Of a stretch of 64,000 nucleotides of DNA, positions 32,652-42,188 are shown in pieces. Origin of the DNA: Curtobacterium caseinilyticum (GTDB lineage: Bacteria > Actinomycetota > Actinomycetes > Actinomycetales > Microbacteriaceae); assembly GCF_030363035.1 (NCBI RefSeq), contig NZ_JAUCMN010000002.1, forward strand, positions 1 through 64,000, written 5' to 3'. The stretch's first letter is position 1. Each line of letters begins with the position of its first letter. The translations under genes were made by a program, and so were the position numbers. The notes below the pieces were generated by a model. It ran no database searches and was not told where the DNA came from. It worked only from the letters and a program-made list of their open reading frames with translations.

Positions 32652-34886
32652 TCACTTCGACGTGCTCAGGTCGTAGACGGTCTGGCCGCCGACGGTCGTC
32701 GCCTCGTAGTTCGCGGCCACCCACTCCTGGATGGCGCTCGCGGTGGAGGACCCGCCGCCCATCCCACCGCCGCCGGAGCCCGAGGAGACGTAGTACCCGA
32801 TGTCACCCGCGGCGACCCAGGCCTGGAACTCGGCCAGGGTCGGGGCGGGGTCGCTCGACCAGCCGCCGATGGCCATCACGGCGGTGTCGGTGTCGAGCTC
32901 GAGCTGTGCGGCGGACTGCGAGCCGTTCACCGCGGCGGACCACTTCGCGTCCGAGGCGGCGAGCAGCTTCGTCAGCGCGGACGAGGTCGTCGCACCGCCC
33001 ATGCCGCCCGTGCCGCGCTCGGAGGTCGAGTCCGAGCCGCTCCCGGTCGAGCCGGTCCCACCCTCGGAGGTCGCGCCGTCCGGCATCGTGGGCATCTCAC
33101 CGGTCATGCCCTCCGGTACAGAGCCGCTCGGCGGCTGGCCGCCGCTGCCCGGACCCTGCTGGCCGTCCTCGGTACCGCCCTGCTGGGTGCCGTCCGTGCC
33201 CCCGAACCCACCGTCCTGAGCCCCGCCGTCCTCGGAACCGTCGGCCGATCCGCCGGGGCCTCCCGCGCCTCCCGGCTGTCCGCCGCCACCGGGGAAGCCG
33301 CCCGTCCCGCCGGAACCGCTGCCCGCCGGGCCGACGCTCGGGATGGACCCGGAGTGCGCGACGGTCGTCGTGGCGAGGGCGTAGGCCGTCGTGCCGGCCA
33401 GCCCGAACAGGGTGCCGGCGAGGACACCGACCGTGACGGCCTTGCGGAGCGTGGGGACGCTGCCGACGACGATCGCCGCGGCGGACAGGAGCCCGCCGGC
33501 CAGCATCACCCAGCGCAGCCACGGCAGCCAGGTCGGGTTCTCGTTCAGCAGGCACCAGCCCCAGAACGCCGTCACCGCGATCATCGCGGCGAGGCCGAGG
33601 CGACCGGTGATGCGCTCGCGGGCGTGCCAGAGCAGCGCGCCGCCGGTGCCGACCAGGCCGGCGATCGCCGGAGCGAGGGCGACGGTGTAGTACGGGTGGA
33701 TCGTGCCGGACATGTACGAGAAGACGAGTCCGGTGACGAGCAGCCAGCCGCCCCAGAGCACCAGGCCGGCGCGGGCGGGGTCCGCCAGGTGCCGACGGCC
33801 GACGACGACCAGGCCGAGGACGAGCGCGATGAGCGCGGCGGGCAGGAGCCAGGAGATCTCGAGGCCCATCTCGGACGAGAACAGGCGGTTCAACCCGGTC
33901 GAGCCGCCGAAGGACGAGCCCGCGGTGCCGCCGCCCATACCGCCGCCCCCGCCGCCGCCGTTGCCGGAGCCGCCGAAGATCCGGCCGAGCCCGTTGTAGC
34001 CGAACACCAGGTCGAGGACGGTGTTGTCCGTCGACCCGCCGATGTACGGACGGGACTCCGCGGGCCAGAGCGCCACGGCGACCACCCACCACCCGGCGGC
34101 CACGACGAGCGACACCGCGGCGATGCCGAGGCCGATCGCGCGCCGGCCCCAGCTCGTGCGCGCAGCGAACAGGTAGACCAGGCCGAACGCCGGCAGGACG
34201 AGCAGCCCCTGGAGCATCTTCGTCAGGAACGCGAAGCCGAGGGCGACACCGGCGAGGGCGATCCACCGCCAGCTGCCCTTCGGGAGCGCTCGGACGGTGC
34301 AGTACGCGCCCGCGGTCATGAGCAGGACGAGGAGCGCGTCCGGGTTGTCGAAGCGGAACATGAGCGCGGCCGCCGGGGTGGCCGCGACGACGAAGCCCGC
34401 GAGCAGCGCGCCGACGTTCGCCGTCGTCGCACCGAGGCGCCGGAGGGTCCGGCGGACGGTGCCCCACACGAGGGCGACCGACGCCACGGCCATGAGCGCC
34501 TGCGGGAGCAGCAGGCTGGACGACGAGAAGCCGAACACGCGCGCCGACAGCACCATCACCCAGAGCGAGGCCGGTGGCTTGTCGACCGTGATGAAGTTCG
34601 AGGAGTCGAGGGATCCGAAGAAGAACGCCTCCCACGACTTCGTGCCGGCCTGCACGGCCGCGGCGTAGAAGCTGTTCGCGTACCCGGACACGCTGAGGTC
34701 CCAGAGGTACACGACGGCGGTCAGGACGAGGAGCGCCCAGAACGCCGGGCGGAGCCAGCGGGCGTCCTCGCGCTCACCGGCGAAGAGGCGGAGGAGGGGC
34801 GGCCGACGCCCACCCCGCGCGGCGGTGCTGCCGCCGGGGTGGGCGCGGCCCGGACGGTCGGTCACGGGGGTCGGGTACGTGGTCAT
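32652..34886 (-). CDS. Glycosyltransferase family 39 membrane protein with Gly-rich extracellular tail
   Basis: Polytopic membrane protein of about 744 residues (MTTYPTPVTDRPG start; GTG and ATG codons at 34901 and 34898 are alternatives). The N-terminal GT39 (PMT_2) region has a dozen helices; SLDSSNFITVDKPPASLWVM holds the acidic residue and DKPP motif typical of ArnT/YkcA-type enzymes, which use polyprenyl-phosphate sugars. FDNPDALLVLL is also typical. A loop near 310-335 is Gly-rich, and residues about 510-640 form a Gly/Ser/Gln linker. The C-terminus (about 640-744) is a conserved soluble domain with LELDTDTAVMAIGGWS. Likely to mannosylate or glycosylate envelope components. Confidence 0.88.
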   Translation of the reverse strand: MTTYPTPVTDRPGRAHPGGSTAARGGRRPPLLRLFAGEREDARWLRPAFWALLVLTAVVYLWDLSVSGYANSFYAAAVQAGTKSWEAFFFGSLDSSNFITVDKPPASLWVMVLSARVFGFSSSSLLLPQALMAVASVALVWGTVRRTLRRLGATTANVGALLAGFVVAATPAAALMFRFDNPDALLVLLMTAGAYCTVRALPKGSWRWIALAGVALGFAFLTKMLQGLLVLPAFGLVYLFAARTSWGRRAIGLGIAAVSLVVAAGWWVVAVALWPAESRPYIGGSTDNTVLDLVFGYNGLGRIFGGSGNGGGGGGGMGGGTAGSSFGGSTGLNRLFSSEMGLEISWLLPAALIALVLGLVVVGRRHLADPARAGLVLWGGWLLVTGLVFSYMSGTIHPYYTVALAPAIAGLVGTGGALLWHARERITGRLGLAAMIAVTAFWGWCLLNENPTWLPWLRWVMLAGGLLSAAAIVVGSVPTLRKAVTVGVLAGTLFGLAGTTAYALATTTVAHSGSIPSVGPAGSGSGGTGGFPGGGGQPGGAGGPGGSADGSEDGGAQDGGFGGTDGTQQGGTEDGQQGPGSGGQPPSGSVPEGMTGEMPTMPDGATSEGGTGSTGSGSDSTSERGTGGMGGATTSSALTKLLAASDAKWSAAVNGSQSAAQLELDTDTAVMAIGGWSSDPAPTLAEFQAWVAAGDIGYYVSSGSGGGGMGGGSSTASAIQEWVAANYEATTVGGQTVYDLSTSK

Positions 34887-34970
34887 GCGGCTGAGCATCA
34901 CGGGCCCGGACCGACACTCCCGATGAGACGGCTTGGCGGTTCCTAAGACCGTGCGGGCCCGACCTCGACG

Positions 34971-36836
34971 TCAGGCACCCGTGACCGCGCGGCGGATCTG
35001 TTCGATCGGGACCTTCGGTGACCGGTCGGCGTGGACCAGGCCGTTCGTCTCCTGCATCGTGTCGGTCAGTTGCGTCCAGCACGACCCGGCGAGGAACGAG
35101 CTCGCCCGCACGCCGTCGTAGAGCGCCGTGATCCGCGCCACCCAGTCGTCGCCGTCGGTGGCGGCCGTGTACCCCCAGCCCTCCGTCCGGTGCCCGCTGG
35201 CCTGGTAGCGGACGCCGCCGAACTCGGTCAGCATGACCGGCTGGCCGCGGTCGACCGCGCCACCGACGAACTGCGGGTGGCCGGACGGCGCGAGGCCCTC
35301 GAGGGCACGGGCGCGCGCGGCGTCGTCGGCGTAGGTGCCGGCGAGCACGGCCCCGTCGCCCTCGTAGTCGTGGATCGTCACGACGTCGGTGTCCTGCTGC
35401 TCCCAGCCGTCGTTCCCGATCACCGGTCGGGACGGGTCGAGCGCCCGGGTCAGGTCGACGAGCGCCCGCGCGTACGCCTGCTGCGCCGGGTCGGAGACGA
35501 CGTGCTGGATGCCCCACGACTCGTTGAACGGGACCCAGGTGACGATCGCCGGGTGCGAGGCGTCCCGTTCGACGGCCGCGGTCCACTCGGCCGTGAAGCG
35601 TCGGACGGCCGTCGGGGAGAACTCGTAGGCCGCCGGTGCCTCGCCCCAGACCATGAGTCCGAGGCGGTCGGCCCAGTACAGGAACCGCGGGTCCTCGATC
35701 TTCTGGTGCATGCGGGCGGCGTTGAACCCGAGGGACTTGATCAGCTCGACCTCCTGCCGGTGGGCGAGCGGGTGCGGGGCCGCCAGGTGCGACTCGGGCC
35801 AGAACGCCTGGTCGAGCACGCTGCGCACCGGGTAGGGCTGTCGGTTGAGCAGGAACCGGCCACCGCCGACCCCGACGCTGCGCATGCCGAGGTAGCTGGC
35901 GACGACGTCGAGGACCGAGCCGGACGCGTCGACCAGGGTGAGCACGGCGTCGACCAGTCGCGGGGTCTCCGGTGACCAGGTCAGCTCGTCCTCCGCCTGC
36001 CCGTTCCGCTGCCGGGCGACCGGCACCGTGACGTCCAGCGTGGGACGGCTGGCGGTGGCGTCCCACTCGGTCGTGCCGAGGTCCTCGTCGCGTTCGTCGA
36101 ACCGCAGGGCGACCCGGAGGCGGGCACCGGCGGGGACCCGACCGCGGAAGCGGACGGTCAGGGCCGTCGCAGCAGGGGAGGTGGGCGTCCACCGGAGCGC
36201 GTCGATCGCGGTGGTGGGCACGGCCTCCAGCCACACCGGCTGCCAGATGCCGGTCGTGCGCCGGTACCAGATCGCGTGCGCCTCCTCGTGCCAGTCCTGC
36301 TTGCCGCGCGGCTGGGTCACGTCGTGGGGGTCGTCCTCCGCCCGCACGACGAGCACGTGCTCGGTCGCTCCGTCCGGGGCGTCGACCAGCAGTGCCGTGA
36401 CGTCGAAGGTGAAGGGGGTGTGGCCGCCCTCGTGCTCGCCGACGAACCTGCCGTCGATCCAGACCTGAGCGCGGTGGTCGACCGCGCCGAAGTGCAGCAG
36501 CAGGCGGGGCCGTCCGGCGCCGTGCCCGGCCGCTGCGAGCTCGGCCCGGCCGATCGTGCGGCTGTACCAGACGACCGGGTGGAATCCGGGCTCGGCGACG
36601 CCGGACGCCTCGGACTCGGGCGGGAAGGGCACGGTGATGGTGCGCGGTGCCGGCAGTCCGGCGGGCCAGGCGGCGTCGAGCCCCGTGTCCTCGTCGTCGT
36701 GACGGAAGTCCCAGGGTCCGCTGAGGTCGACCCAGTCCGGACGGAGCAGCTGCGGACGCGGGTACCGCCCGTCCTGCCGGCTCGCGAGGGGGACCACGGT
36801 GGCGGCAGCGGACGGGGCAGGGGCGACAGTGCTCAT
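34971..36836 (-). CDS. Glycoside hydrolase family 2 protein
   Basis: Retaining glycosidase of 621 residues without a signal peptide, so it acts in the cytoplasm on imported oligosaccharides. An N-terminal sugar-binding beta domain (WVDLSGPWDFRHDD; VWIDGRFVGEHEGGHTPF) and an immunoglobulin-like domain lead to a TIM barrel with the acid/base Glu439 in VPFNESWGIQ and nucleophile Glu538 in MLTEFGGVRY. The family includes beta-galactosidases, mannosidases and glucuronidases; I cannot fix the substrate. Its promoter carries a LacI-type operator shared with the ABC importer gene, and the LacI gene is divergent from it. Confidence 0.9.
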   Translation of the reverse strand: MSTVAPAPSAAATVVPLASRQDGRYPRPQLLRPDWVDLSGPWDFRHDDEDTGLDAAWPAGLPAPRTITVPFPPESEASGVAEPGFHPVVWYSRTIGRAELAAAGHGAGRPRLLLHFGAVDHRAQVWIDGRFVGEHEGGHTPFTFDVTALLVDAPDGATEHVLVVRAEDDPHDVTQPRGKQDWHEEAHAIWYRRTTGIWQPVWLEAVPTTAIDALRWTPTSPAATALTVRFRGRVPAGARLRVALRFDERDEDLGTTEWDATASRPTLDVTVPVARQRNGQAEDELTWSPETPRLVDAVLTLVDASGSVLDVVASYLGMRSVGVGGGRFLLNRQPYPVRSVLDQAFWPESHLAAPHPLAHRQEVELIKSLGFNAARMHQKIEDPRFLYWADRLGLMVWGEAPAAYEFSPTAVRRFTAEWTAAVERDASHPAIVTWVPFNESWGIQHVVSDPAQQAYARALVDLTRALDPSRPVIGNDGWEQQDTDVVTIHDYEGDGAVLAGTYADDAARARALEGLAPSGHPQFVGGAVDRGQPVMLTEFGGVRYQASGHRTEGWGYTAATDGDDWVARITALYDGVRASSFLAGSCWTQLTDTMQETNGLVHADRSPKVPIEQIRRAVTGA

Positions 36837-36844
36837 GCTCCGGC

Positions 36845-36882
36845 AATTTACAGCGCTGTAAAGCCCTCGTCAACGATACGGT
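36845..36882. promoter_or_regulatory. Divergent promoter with LacI operator (GH2 / lacI-type gene)
   Basis: TTTACAGCGCTGTAAA (36847-36862) is a perfect 16-base palindrome with the central CG-step typical of LacI sites. For the GH2 gene (minus strand) it fills the spacer between TTGACG (36868-36873) and TAAATT (36845-36850), 17 bases apart. For the regulator (plus strand) TACGGT (36877-36882) can be the -10, with the operator near its -35 position, so autoregulation is likely. Confidence 0.8.
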
Positions 36883-36888
36883 GAGCGC

Positions 36889-37914
36889 GTGGACCGGGTC
36901 ACGCTGCAGGACGTCGCGGAGCACGCGGGTGTCTCGATGAAGACCGTGTCGAACGTCGTCCGCGGGTACCGGCACGTCAGCGACGCCATGCGAACGCGGG
37001 TGCAGGCGTCCGTGGACGCACTCGGGTACCGGCCCAACGTGTCCGGGCGACGCCTGGCGACCGGCCGGACGGACATGCTCGCCTTCGCCTTCCCAGACCT
37101 CCGCCGGCCCTACTTCGCCGAACTCGCGCACGTGTTCTCCGAGGTGTGCGCCGCCCGCGGATACCAGCTCCTGCTCGAGGAGACCGCCGGGGTGCCGGGC
37201 GCTGAGCTCTCGGCCGTGCGTGGGCGCGAGGCAGGGGTCGTGGACGGCGTCGTCATCCACCCGCAGGTGCTGACCCCGGCCGAGATCGACCGCGAACGCG
37301 GGGACACCGCCGTCGTGTTCCTCGGCGAGGACGTCCGGCCGGAGGGCGCCGACCTCGTGGCGATCGACAACGTGCGGGCCGCGGCCGAGGCCGTCGCGCA
37401 CCTCGCGGCCCTCGGGCGGCACCGGATCGGCTTCCTCGGCCACGAGGTGGGCGAGCAGTCCCGCACCTCGGCCTTCCGGACGGAGGGCTACCGCGACGGC
37501 CTCTCCGCGGTCGGGCTACCGTTCGACCCGTCGCTCATGGTGGCGCGGGAGATCGGTGACGCCCGCGGGGCGGAGGAGGCCTTCGGCCGTGCCCTCGACG
37601 ACGGGCTCCGGATCGACGGCCTGCTCTGCCGTGACGACCTGGCCGCGGTCGGTGCCCTGCGGGCGATGCGCCTGCGTGGACTCGAGGCGCCCCGGGACGT
37701 GGCGGTGGTCGGGTGGGACGCGATCGGGCTGGCCGCCAGTCTGGTGCCGAGCCTGACCTCGGTCGCGCCGGACACGGTCGCGCTCGCCGAGGCCGCGCTC
37801 GACCGGTTGCAGGAGCGCATCGAGGGACGCCCGGGCGAGGGGCGGGCGGTGACGGTCGGCCACCGGCTGCTGGTGGGGGAGAGCGCGCCCTACCCGGACG
37901 GCTCGGTCGACTGA
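36889..37914 (+). CDS. LacI family transcriptional regulator of the glycan-use locus
   Basis: Repressor of 341 residues, GTG start seven bases after a -10-like box. N-terminal HTH TLQDVAEHAGVSMKTVSNVV and hinge NVSGRRLATGR are followed by a periplasmic-binding-protein-like domain (AFAFPDLRRPYFAELAHVF; GRHRIGFLGH; DGLLCRDDLAAVGAL). It most likely binds the TTTACAGCGCTGTAAA sites at 36847 and 44543 and so links the GH2 gene with the ABC importer/GH31 operon; the inducer is probably a disaccharide or oligosaccharide. Its last 25 bases overlap the end of the converging HAD gene. Confidence 0.9.
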   Translation: MDRVTLQDVAEHAGVSMKTVSNVVRGYRHVSDAMRTRVQASVDALGYRPNVSGRRLATGRTDMLAFAFPDLRRPYFAELAHVFSEVCAARGYQLLLEETAGVPGAELSAVRGREAGVVDGVVIHPQVLTPAEIDRERGDTAVVFLGEDVRPEGADLVAIDNVRAAAEAVAHLAALGRHRIGFLGHEVGEQSRTSAFRTEGYRDGLSAVGLPFDPSLMVAREIGDARGAEEAFGRALDDGLRIDGLLCRDDLAAVGALRAMRLRGLEAPRDVAVVGWDAIGLAASLVPSLTSVAPDTVALAEAALDRLQERIEGRPGEGRAVTVGHRLLVGESAPYPDGSVD

Positions 37915-38687
37915 TCCCCGCGGACCGTCGTCCGGCCGTCGTGCCGGTGGGACGCCTCCGGAGCCTCCCGTCGGACCCGGCGCCGGGCCTCCCTGATGCT
38001 CGTGCGCTGCAGTCGCATCGTCGGCCACCCCGCCGCCCGCGCGTGGGCGGCGAGCCCCTGGTCCGGGTCGACCACCACGGGGTTCCCGACGAGCGACAGC
38101 AGGGGGATGTCGTGGCGGGAGTCCGAGTACGCCCAGCAGTGCTCGGGGTCCGCGCCGGTCCGGGCCAGGAGCGCACGCGCGGCGACCGCCTCGTGCTCCC
38201 CGTGCAGGAACGCCCCGTCGAGGAGGCCCGTGTGTGCGCCGTCCTCCACCTCGAACACGCTGCCCAGCGCGCCGGTCAGGCCGAGGCTGCGTGCGATCAC
38301 GTCGGCCAGGAACGTCGGTGTCGCCGTGACGAGCCACACCTGGTGGCCCTTCGCGAGGTGCTCCCGCGCGAGGGCGGCGGTCTCCGGCCACACGGACGGC
38401 TCGGTGTGGCGGGCCCGGACGTCGTCGGACAGCGCCGCCATGTCGGCGACCGTGATGCCCGTGATCACTTCGAGTCCACGGGTCTGTGCGGCGGCCAGGT
38501 GCCGGTCGTCCTCGCCACGGACCGTGAAGCGGGCGTGCTTCCAGCCGGCGCTGACGATGTCGCGCAGGGTGGTGAGGCGGGCGGCGCGGAGGCCGCGCAC
38601 GAGGTGGAAGGCGCTCGCACCGTGGACGAGGGTGTCGTCCACGTCGAAGAACGCGAGGACCGGGGTGCCCGCCTGCTCGTCCGCCAC
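37890..38687 (-). CDS. HAD-IB family hydrolase (SerB/CicA-like phosphatase)
   Basis: Cytoplasmic phosphatase of 265 residues from the preferred GTG (VADEQAGTPVLAFF). Motif I is FFDVDDTLVHGASAF (DxDxT), motif II is WLVTATPTF, and motif IV is YSDSRHDIPLL. HAD-IB proteins in actinobacteria often act on phosphoserine- or lipid-phosphate-like substrates; the substrate here is unknown. A longer form from the GTG at 38843 would include about 50 Pro/Arg-rich residues, but that stretch is made of 16-base repeats not in phase with codons, so I doubt it is coding. Convergent and 25 bases overlapped with the LacI gene. Confidence 0.8.
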   Translation of the reverse strand: MADEQAGTPVLAFFDVDDTLVHGASAFHLVRGLRAARLTTLRDIVSAGWKHARFTVRGEDDRHLAAAQTRGLEVITGITVADMAALSDDVRARHTEPSVWPETAALAREHLAKGHQVWLVTATPTFLADVIARSLGLTGALGSVFEVEDGAHTGLLDGAFLHGEHEAVAARALLARTGADPEHCWAYSDSRHDIPLLSLVGNPVVVDPDQGLAAHARAAGWPTMRLQRTSIREARRRVRREAPEASHRHDGRTTVRGDQSTEPSG

Positions 38688-38737
38688 CGGACCAGGCCAG
38701 GCGACGGGGCTGCGGGCCACGACCCGCGGCCGGGGGC

Positions 38738-38802
38738 GGGCTGCCGGACGGGGTGGGCTGCCGGTCGGGCGGGCTGCCGGTCGGGCGGGCTGCCGGCTCG
38801 GC
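38738..38802. repeat. Four 16-base direct repeats upstream of the HAD gene
   Basis: GGGCTGCCGGTCGGGC occurs exactly at 38755-38770 and 38771-38786, with variants at 38738-38753 and 38787-38802. The period is not a multiple of three, so copy changes would shift any reading frame. TGCGATGTCGCA (38831-38842) just beyond is a short dyad. Confidence 0.8.
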
Positions 38803-38858
38803 TGCGACGTTCCGCGTGTCGATCGACGCGTGCGATGTCGCACGACGTGCAGCCGCCG

Positions 38859-41243
38859 TCACCGCTCCCCGGGGTGCACGCTCCCGAGCAGCTCGACCAG
38901 GGCGCTCCGCAGCGACCCGGGCAGCGCGACGGTCTCGAGCTCGGCGATCCGGTCGGCGCGGGGTGCGTCGCGGTCGACGACCTCCCACGCGGTGAGCTTC
39001 TCCGCATTGCCCGCCTGGGCACCCTCGAGGAGCTCGCGTGCGGCGTCGCGGGCGTCCACACCGATCGTGGGTGCCCCGGCGAGGGTCAGGACCGCGCCGG
39101 CGTCCGTCGCGACGTCCAGGTCGACCGAGAACCGGTCGGCCGACACCGCGTCGACCTCCTGCCCGGCCGCGGGCACCCCGAGGAACGTGACGCGCCACCG
39201 ACGCCGGGCCGGCACGCTGCCGAGGTCGCCCTCGGCCGGGTCGATCCGGAACACGCCGCCGTCGTGGTCCCACGTGAGCGTGGTCCGGCACACGCCGTCC
39301 GTGCCCGTGCCCGTACCGACGTCGGTCCGCTCCTCCCGGTCCTCCACGAGGGTGAACGCTCCCGATGCGCCCGGGGCGACGACCACCTCGAGCGCGGCGG
39401 GGTTCACCGTCACGTCCGGCTCGTCCGGAGCGGCGAGCGGCAGGATCCCGCCGGCGCGCAGCAGTACGGGGATCGTGTCGAGCGTCCGGTGCAGGTCGAC
39501 GAACCGGTCGCCGGCGTACGTCGTGCCGGTGAAGACGTCGGTCCAGGTGCCCGGCGGCAGCCACGCCGACGCCCGGCCCCGCAGCGTCACCGGGTCACGC
39601 GGCTCGACGATCGGCGCGACGAGCAGCTCCGACCCGAAGGCGTACTCGTTCGGCACCCGGTACGCCTCGTCGCGGTGCGGCTCGAGGTGGTACACCGGCC
39701 GGACGAGCGCGGTCCCGGCGGCGGCCCGGTGGTTCATCGTGTGCAGGTAGGGCACGAGCCGGTGGCGGAAGCGCAGGGCGTCGCCCATCGCGGCCCGGGG
39801 CTCGGCCGGGAACAGCCACGGCTCCTTCCGGATGAACGGGTTGTTCGCCGAGTGCAGGCGCATGATCGGCGAGAACACGCCGAACTGCACCCAGCGGGTG
39901 GCGAGTTCGTCGTCGCGTACCCCGCGCGTGTGGCCGCCGATGTCGTGGCTCCACCAGGGGTACCCGATGTTGGCGGCGGTCGCGGTGAACTCCGGTTGGA
40001 AGGCCAGCGAGGCCCACGAGACCACGGCGTCGCCGGAGAACCCCACCGCGTACCGGTGGCTGCCGGGCCCGGCGTAGCGCGAGAACGTCATGCCGGCCCC
40101 GCCGTCGCGCGCCGAGTCGAGCAGGTGGAAGTGGTTGAGCACCCAGAGCGGGTCGACTCCGGGGATGCCGGACGTCCGGCCCTGCTGCCAGTCGATCCAC
40201 CAGAAGTCGACGCCCTGCTCCTCGAGCGGCCGGTGCAGCACCGCGAAGTACGCACGCAGGAAGTCCGGGTCCGTGGGGTCGAACGCGACCGTCTGCTCGG
40301 TGTCGGGGTCGATCCCCGTCGCAGCGGCCATCGCCGGGTAGGCGTCCTCGAACGCCCGCACGCCGTCCGCGGGGTGGAGGTTGAGCGTGGTCCGCATCCC
40401 GCGCCGGTGCAGCTCGGCCAGGAAGGCCGGCGGGTCCGGGAAGAGCGACGGCTCCCACGAGTACCCCGTCCAGCCGTTGCCGAAGCGCGGAGGGACGGAG
40501 TCGACGCGGTGCCAGTCCATGTCGATCACCGCGACGGAGAACGGCAGTCCCTCCTCGTCGAACCGGTCGAGCAGGGCCGTGTACGAGGCGTCCGAGTACG
40601 GGTGGTACCGGCTCCACCAGTTCCCGAGCGCCCACCGGGGCAGCAGGGTCGGCGGCCCGGAGACGGCGTGCAGGGCACCGAGCGCGGCGTCGTAGTCGCG
40701 TCCGTACGCGAAGACGCTCACGTCGCGCCGCCCGGAGACACGGCTGCCGACCCACCCGTCGTCCTCGAACAGGAACGAGTCGCTGTCGTCGAGCGCCACG
40801 ATGCCGTCGCGGGCGAGCACCCCGGACTCGAGCGGCATCCGCCCGTCGACGTCGTCGAGGGTCCGACCGGTGCCGCCGAGGTCGCGGGGTTCCTGCCCCC
40901 ACCGCCACCGGTTCGCGTCGGGACCGGAGGTCTCGACCACGAGCCCGGTGGCGCTGAAGGGGCGACCGTCGTAGCGGAGGGTGGCGCGGTCCGTGGTCAC
41001 CTCGACGCCGTCGCCCCGCCGCACGACGGTGTACTCGGGCACCGGGAGACGTCGACGGACGGCGAAGGTCGACGCGCGGTCCTCGAAGCCGCCGTCGTCG
41101 CTCCACTCGATCCGGAAGAGCCCGTCCTGCAGCACGGTCACCCGCCAGTGGTCGCCCCGCACCACGGCGTCGTCGTCGGCGACGGGGTCGGAACCCGGGA
41201 ACGGGCGGATGGTCGGCAGCGGGCCGTCGGTGGGGGTGTGCAC
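38859..41243 (-). CDS. Glycoside hydrolase family 31 protein
   Basis: Retaining alpha-glycosidase of 794 residues with no signal peptide, thus cytoplasmic. The N-terminal beta-sandwich (WRVTVLQDGLFRIEWSDDG) leads to the catalytic barrel with nucleophile Asp351 in VDFWWIDWQQG and acid/base Asp405 in VGFSGDAVVSW; LGNWWSRYHPYS and WWSHDIGGH are also family-typical. The C-terminal beta domains include the DUF5110-like region. GH31 covers alpha-glucosidases and alpha-xylosidases; the substrate is not fixed by these motifs. The GTG start lies downstream of the two permease genes, in the same operon, so it should break down the sugar they import. Confidence 0.92.
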   Translation of the reverse strand: MHTPTDGPLPTIRPFPGSDPVADDDAVVRGDHWRVTVLQDGLFRIEWSDDGGFEDRASTFAVRRRLPVPEYTVVRRGDGVEVTTDRATLRYDGRPFSATGLVVETSGPDANRWRWGQEPRDLGGTGRTLDDVDGRMPLESGVLARDGIVALDDSDSFLFEDDGWVGSRVSGRRDVSVFAYGRDYDAALGALHAVSGPPTLLPRWALGNWWSRYHPYSDASYTALLDRFDEEGLPFSVAVIDMDWHRVDSVPPRFGNGWTGYSWEPSLFPDPPAFLAELHRRGMRTTLNLHPADGVRAFEDAYPAMAAATGIDPDTEQTVAFDPTDPDFLRAYFAVLHRPLEEQGVDFWWIDWQQGRTSGIPGVDPLWVLNHFHLLDSARDGGAGMTFSRYAGPGSHRYAVGFSGDAVVSWASLAFQPEFTATAANIGYPWWSHDIGGHTRGVRDDELATRWVQFGVFSPIMRLHSANNPFIRKEPWLFPAEPRAAMGDALRFRHRLVPYLHTMNHRAAAGTALVRPVYHLEPHRDEAYRVPNEYAFGSELLVAPIVEPRDPVTLRGRASAWLPPGTWTDVFTGTTYAGDRFVDLHRTLDTIPVLLRAGGILPLAAPDEPDVTVNPAALEVVVAPGASGAFTLVEDREERTDVGTGTGTDGVCRTTLTWDHDGGVFRIDPAEGDLGSVPARRRWRVTFLGVPAAGQEVDAVSADRFSVDLDVATDAGAVLTLAGAPTIGVDARDAARELLEGAQAGNAEKLTAWEVVDRDAPRADRIAELETVALPGSLRSALVELLGSVHPGER

Positions 41244-41297
41244 GTCGGTTCGGTCCTGTCTCGGCCGTTCCGGCCGGTGTCGGTGGGGAGGCTCGGG

Positions 41298-42188
41298 TCA
41301 GCTCTTGACGGCGCCCTGCGTCACACCGCTGATCACCCAGCGCTGTGCGAACAGGTAGACGACGATCGTCGGGGCCATCGCCATGAGGTACGAGGCGAAG
41401 GCGACGTTGTAGTTCGTGCCGAACTGGCTCTGGAAGATGTTCTGGACGACGGGGAGGGTCTGCAGACCGGGGTCCGCGGTGATGAGCGACGGCATCATGA
41501 AGTCGTTCCAGGAGGCCAGGAACGCGAAGATGCCGACGGTGGCGTTCATCGGCCCGAGCAGCGGCAGGATGACGCGCCAGAAGATCTGCCACGTCGAGGC
41601 CCCGTCGATGCGTGCGCTCTCCTCGAGCTCGACCGGGATCGAGCGCAGGAACGCCGAGTAGAGCAGCACGCTGAACGACAGTTGGAACATGGCGTGCAGG
41701 ATCGCGACGCCGACCGGGCTGTCGAGCGAGATCATCGCGGTGAGCTTGATCTGCGGCAGGGCGACCACCGGGAACGGCAGGAACATCGCCGCCAGCAGGT
41801 AGACGAAGGACCAGCGGAAGAAACGGCGGTGCCAGTTCCGCACGATCGCGTACGAGGCGAGCGAGCTGAGGAGCAGCGTCGCGACGACGGTGAGGGCTGC
41901 GACGCCGAGCGAGACCGAGAACGACACCGGGAAGCGGGTGAGCGTCCAGGCCTCGGCGAAGCTGGCGGGGTTGAACGGGAACGGCAGGGACAGCGCGTTG
42001 CCGTCGACGGCCTGGGCACTCGTCTTGAACGCCATGGCGACGGTGACGTAGAGCGGGACCAGGACGGTGAGGGACGCGATCGCCAGGACGATCGTCAGCG
42101 GGACGTCGACACGACCGAGCCGGCGTCGGCGGGGTTGGTCGGGCGTGGTGCGTGCGGCGGCGGGGGACCGGGTGTCGATGGCGCTCAT
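41298..42188 (-). CDS. Carbohydrate ABC transporter permease (second, MalG-type)
   Basis: Membrane permease of 296 residues with six helices. The cytoplasmic coupling loop is EESARIDGASTWQIFWRVIL-like (EAA motif) and the protein ends in QRWVISGVTQGAVKS, a common end for the MalG-type subunit of CUT1 importers. The ATG overlaps the stop of the other permease gene by three bases (ATGA). It pairs with the permease upstream and the binding protein; no ATPase gene is in the operon. Confidence 0.93.
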   Translation of the reverse strand: MSAIDTRSPAAARTTPDQPRRRRLGRVDVPLTIVLAIASLTVLVPLYVTVAMAFKTSAQAVDGNALSLPFPFNPASFAEAWTLTRFPVSFSVSLGVAALTVVATLLLSSLASYAIVRNWHRRFFRWSFVYLLAAMFLPFPVVALPQIKLTAMISLDSPVGVAILHAMFQLSFSVLLYSAFLRSIPVELEESARIDGASTWQIFWRVILPLLGPMNATVGIFAFLASWNDFMMPSLITADPGLQTLPVVQNIFQSQFGTNYNVAFASYLMAMAPTIVVYLFAQRWVISGVTQGAVKS

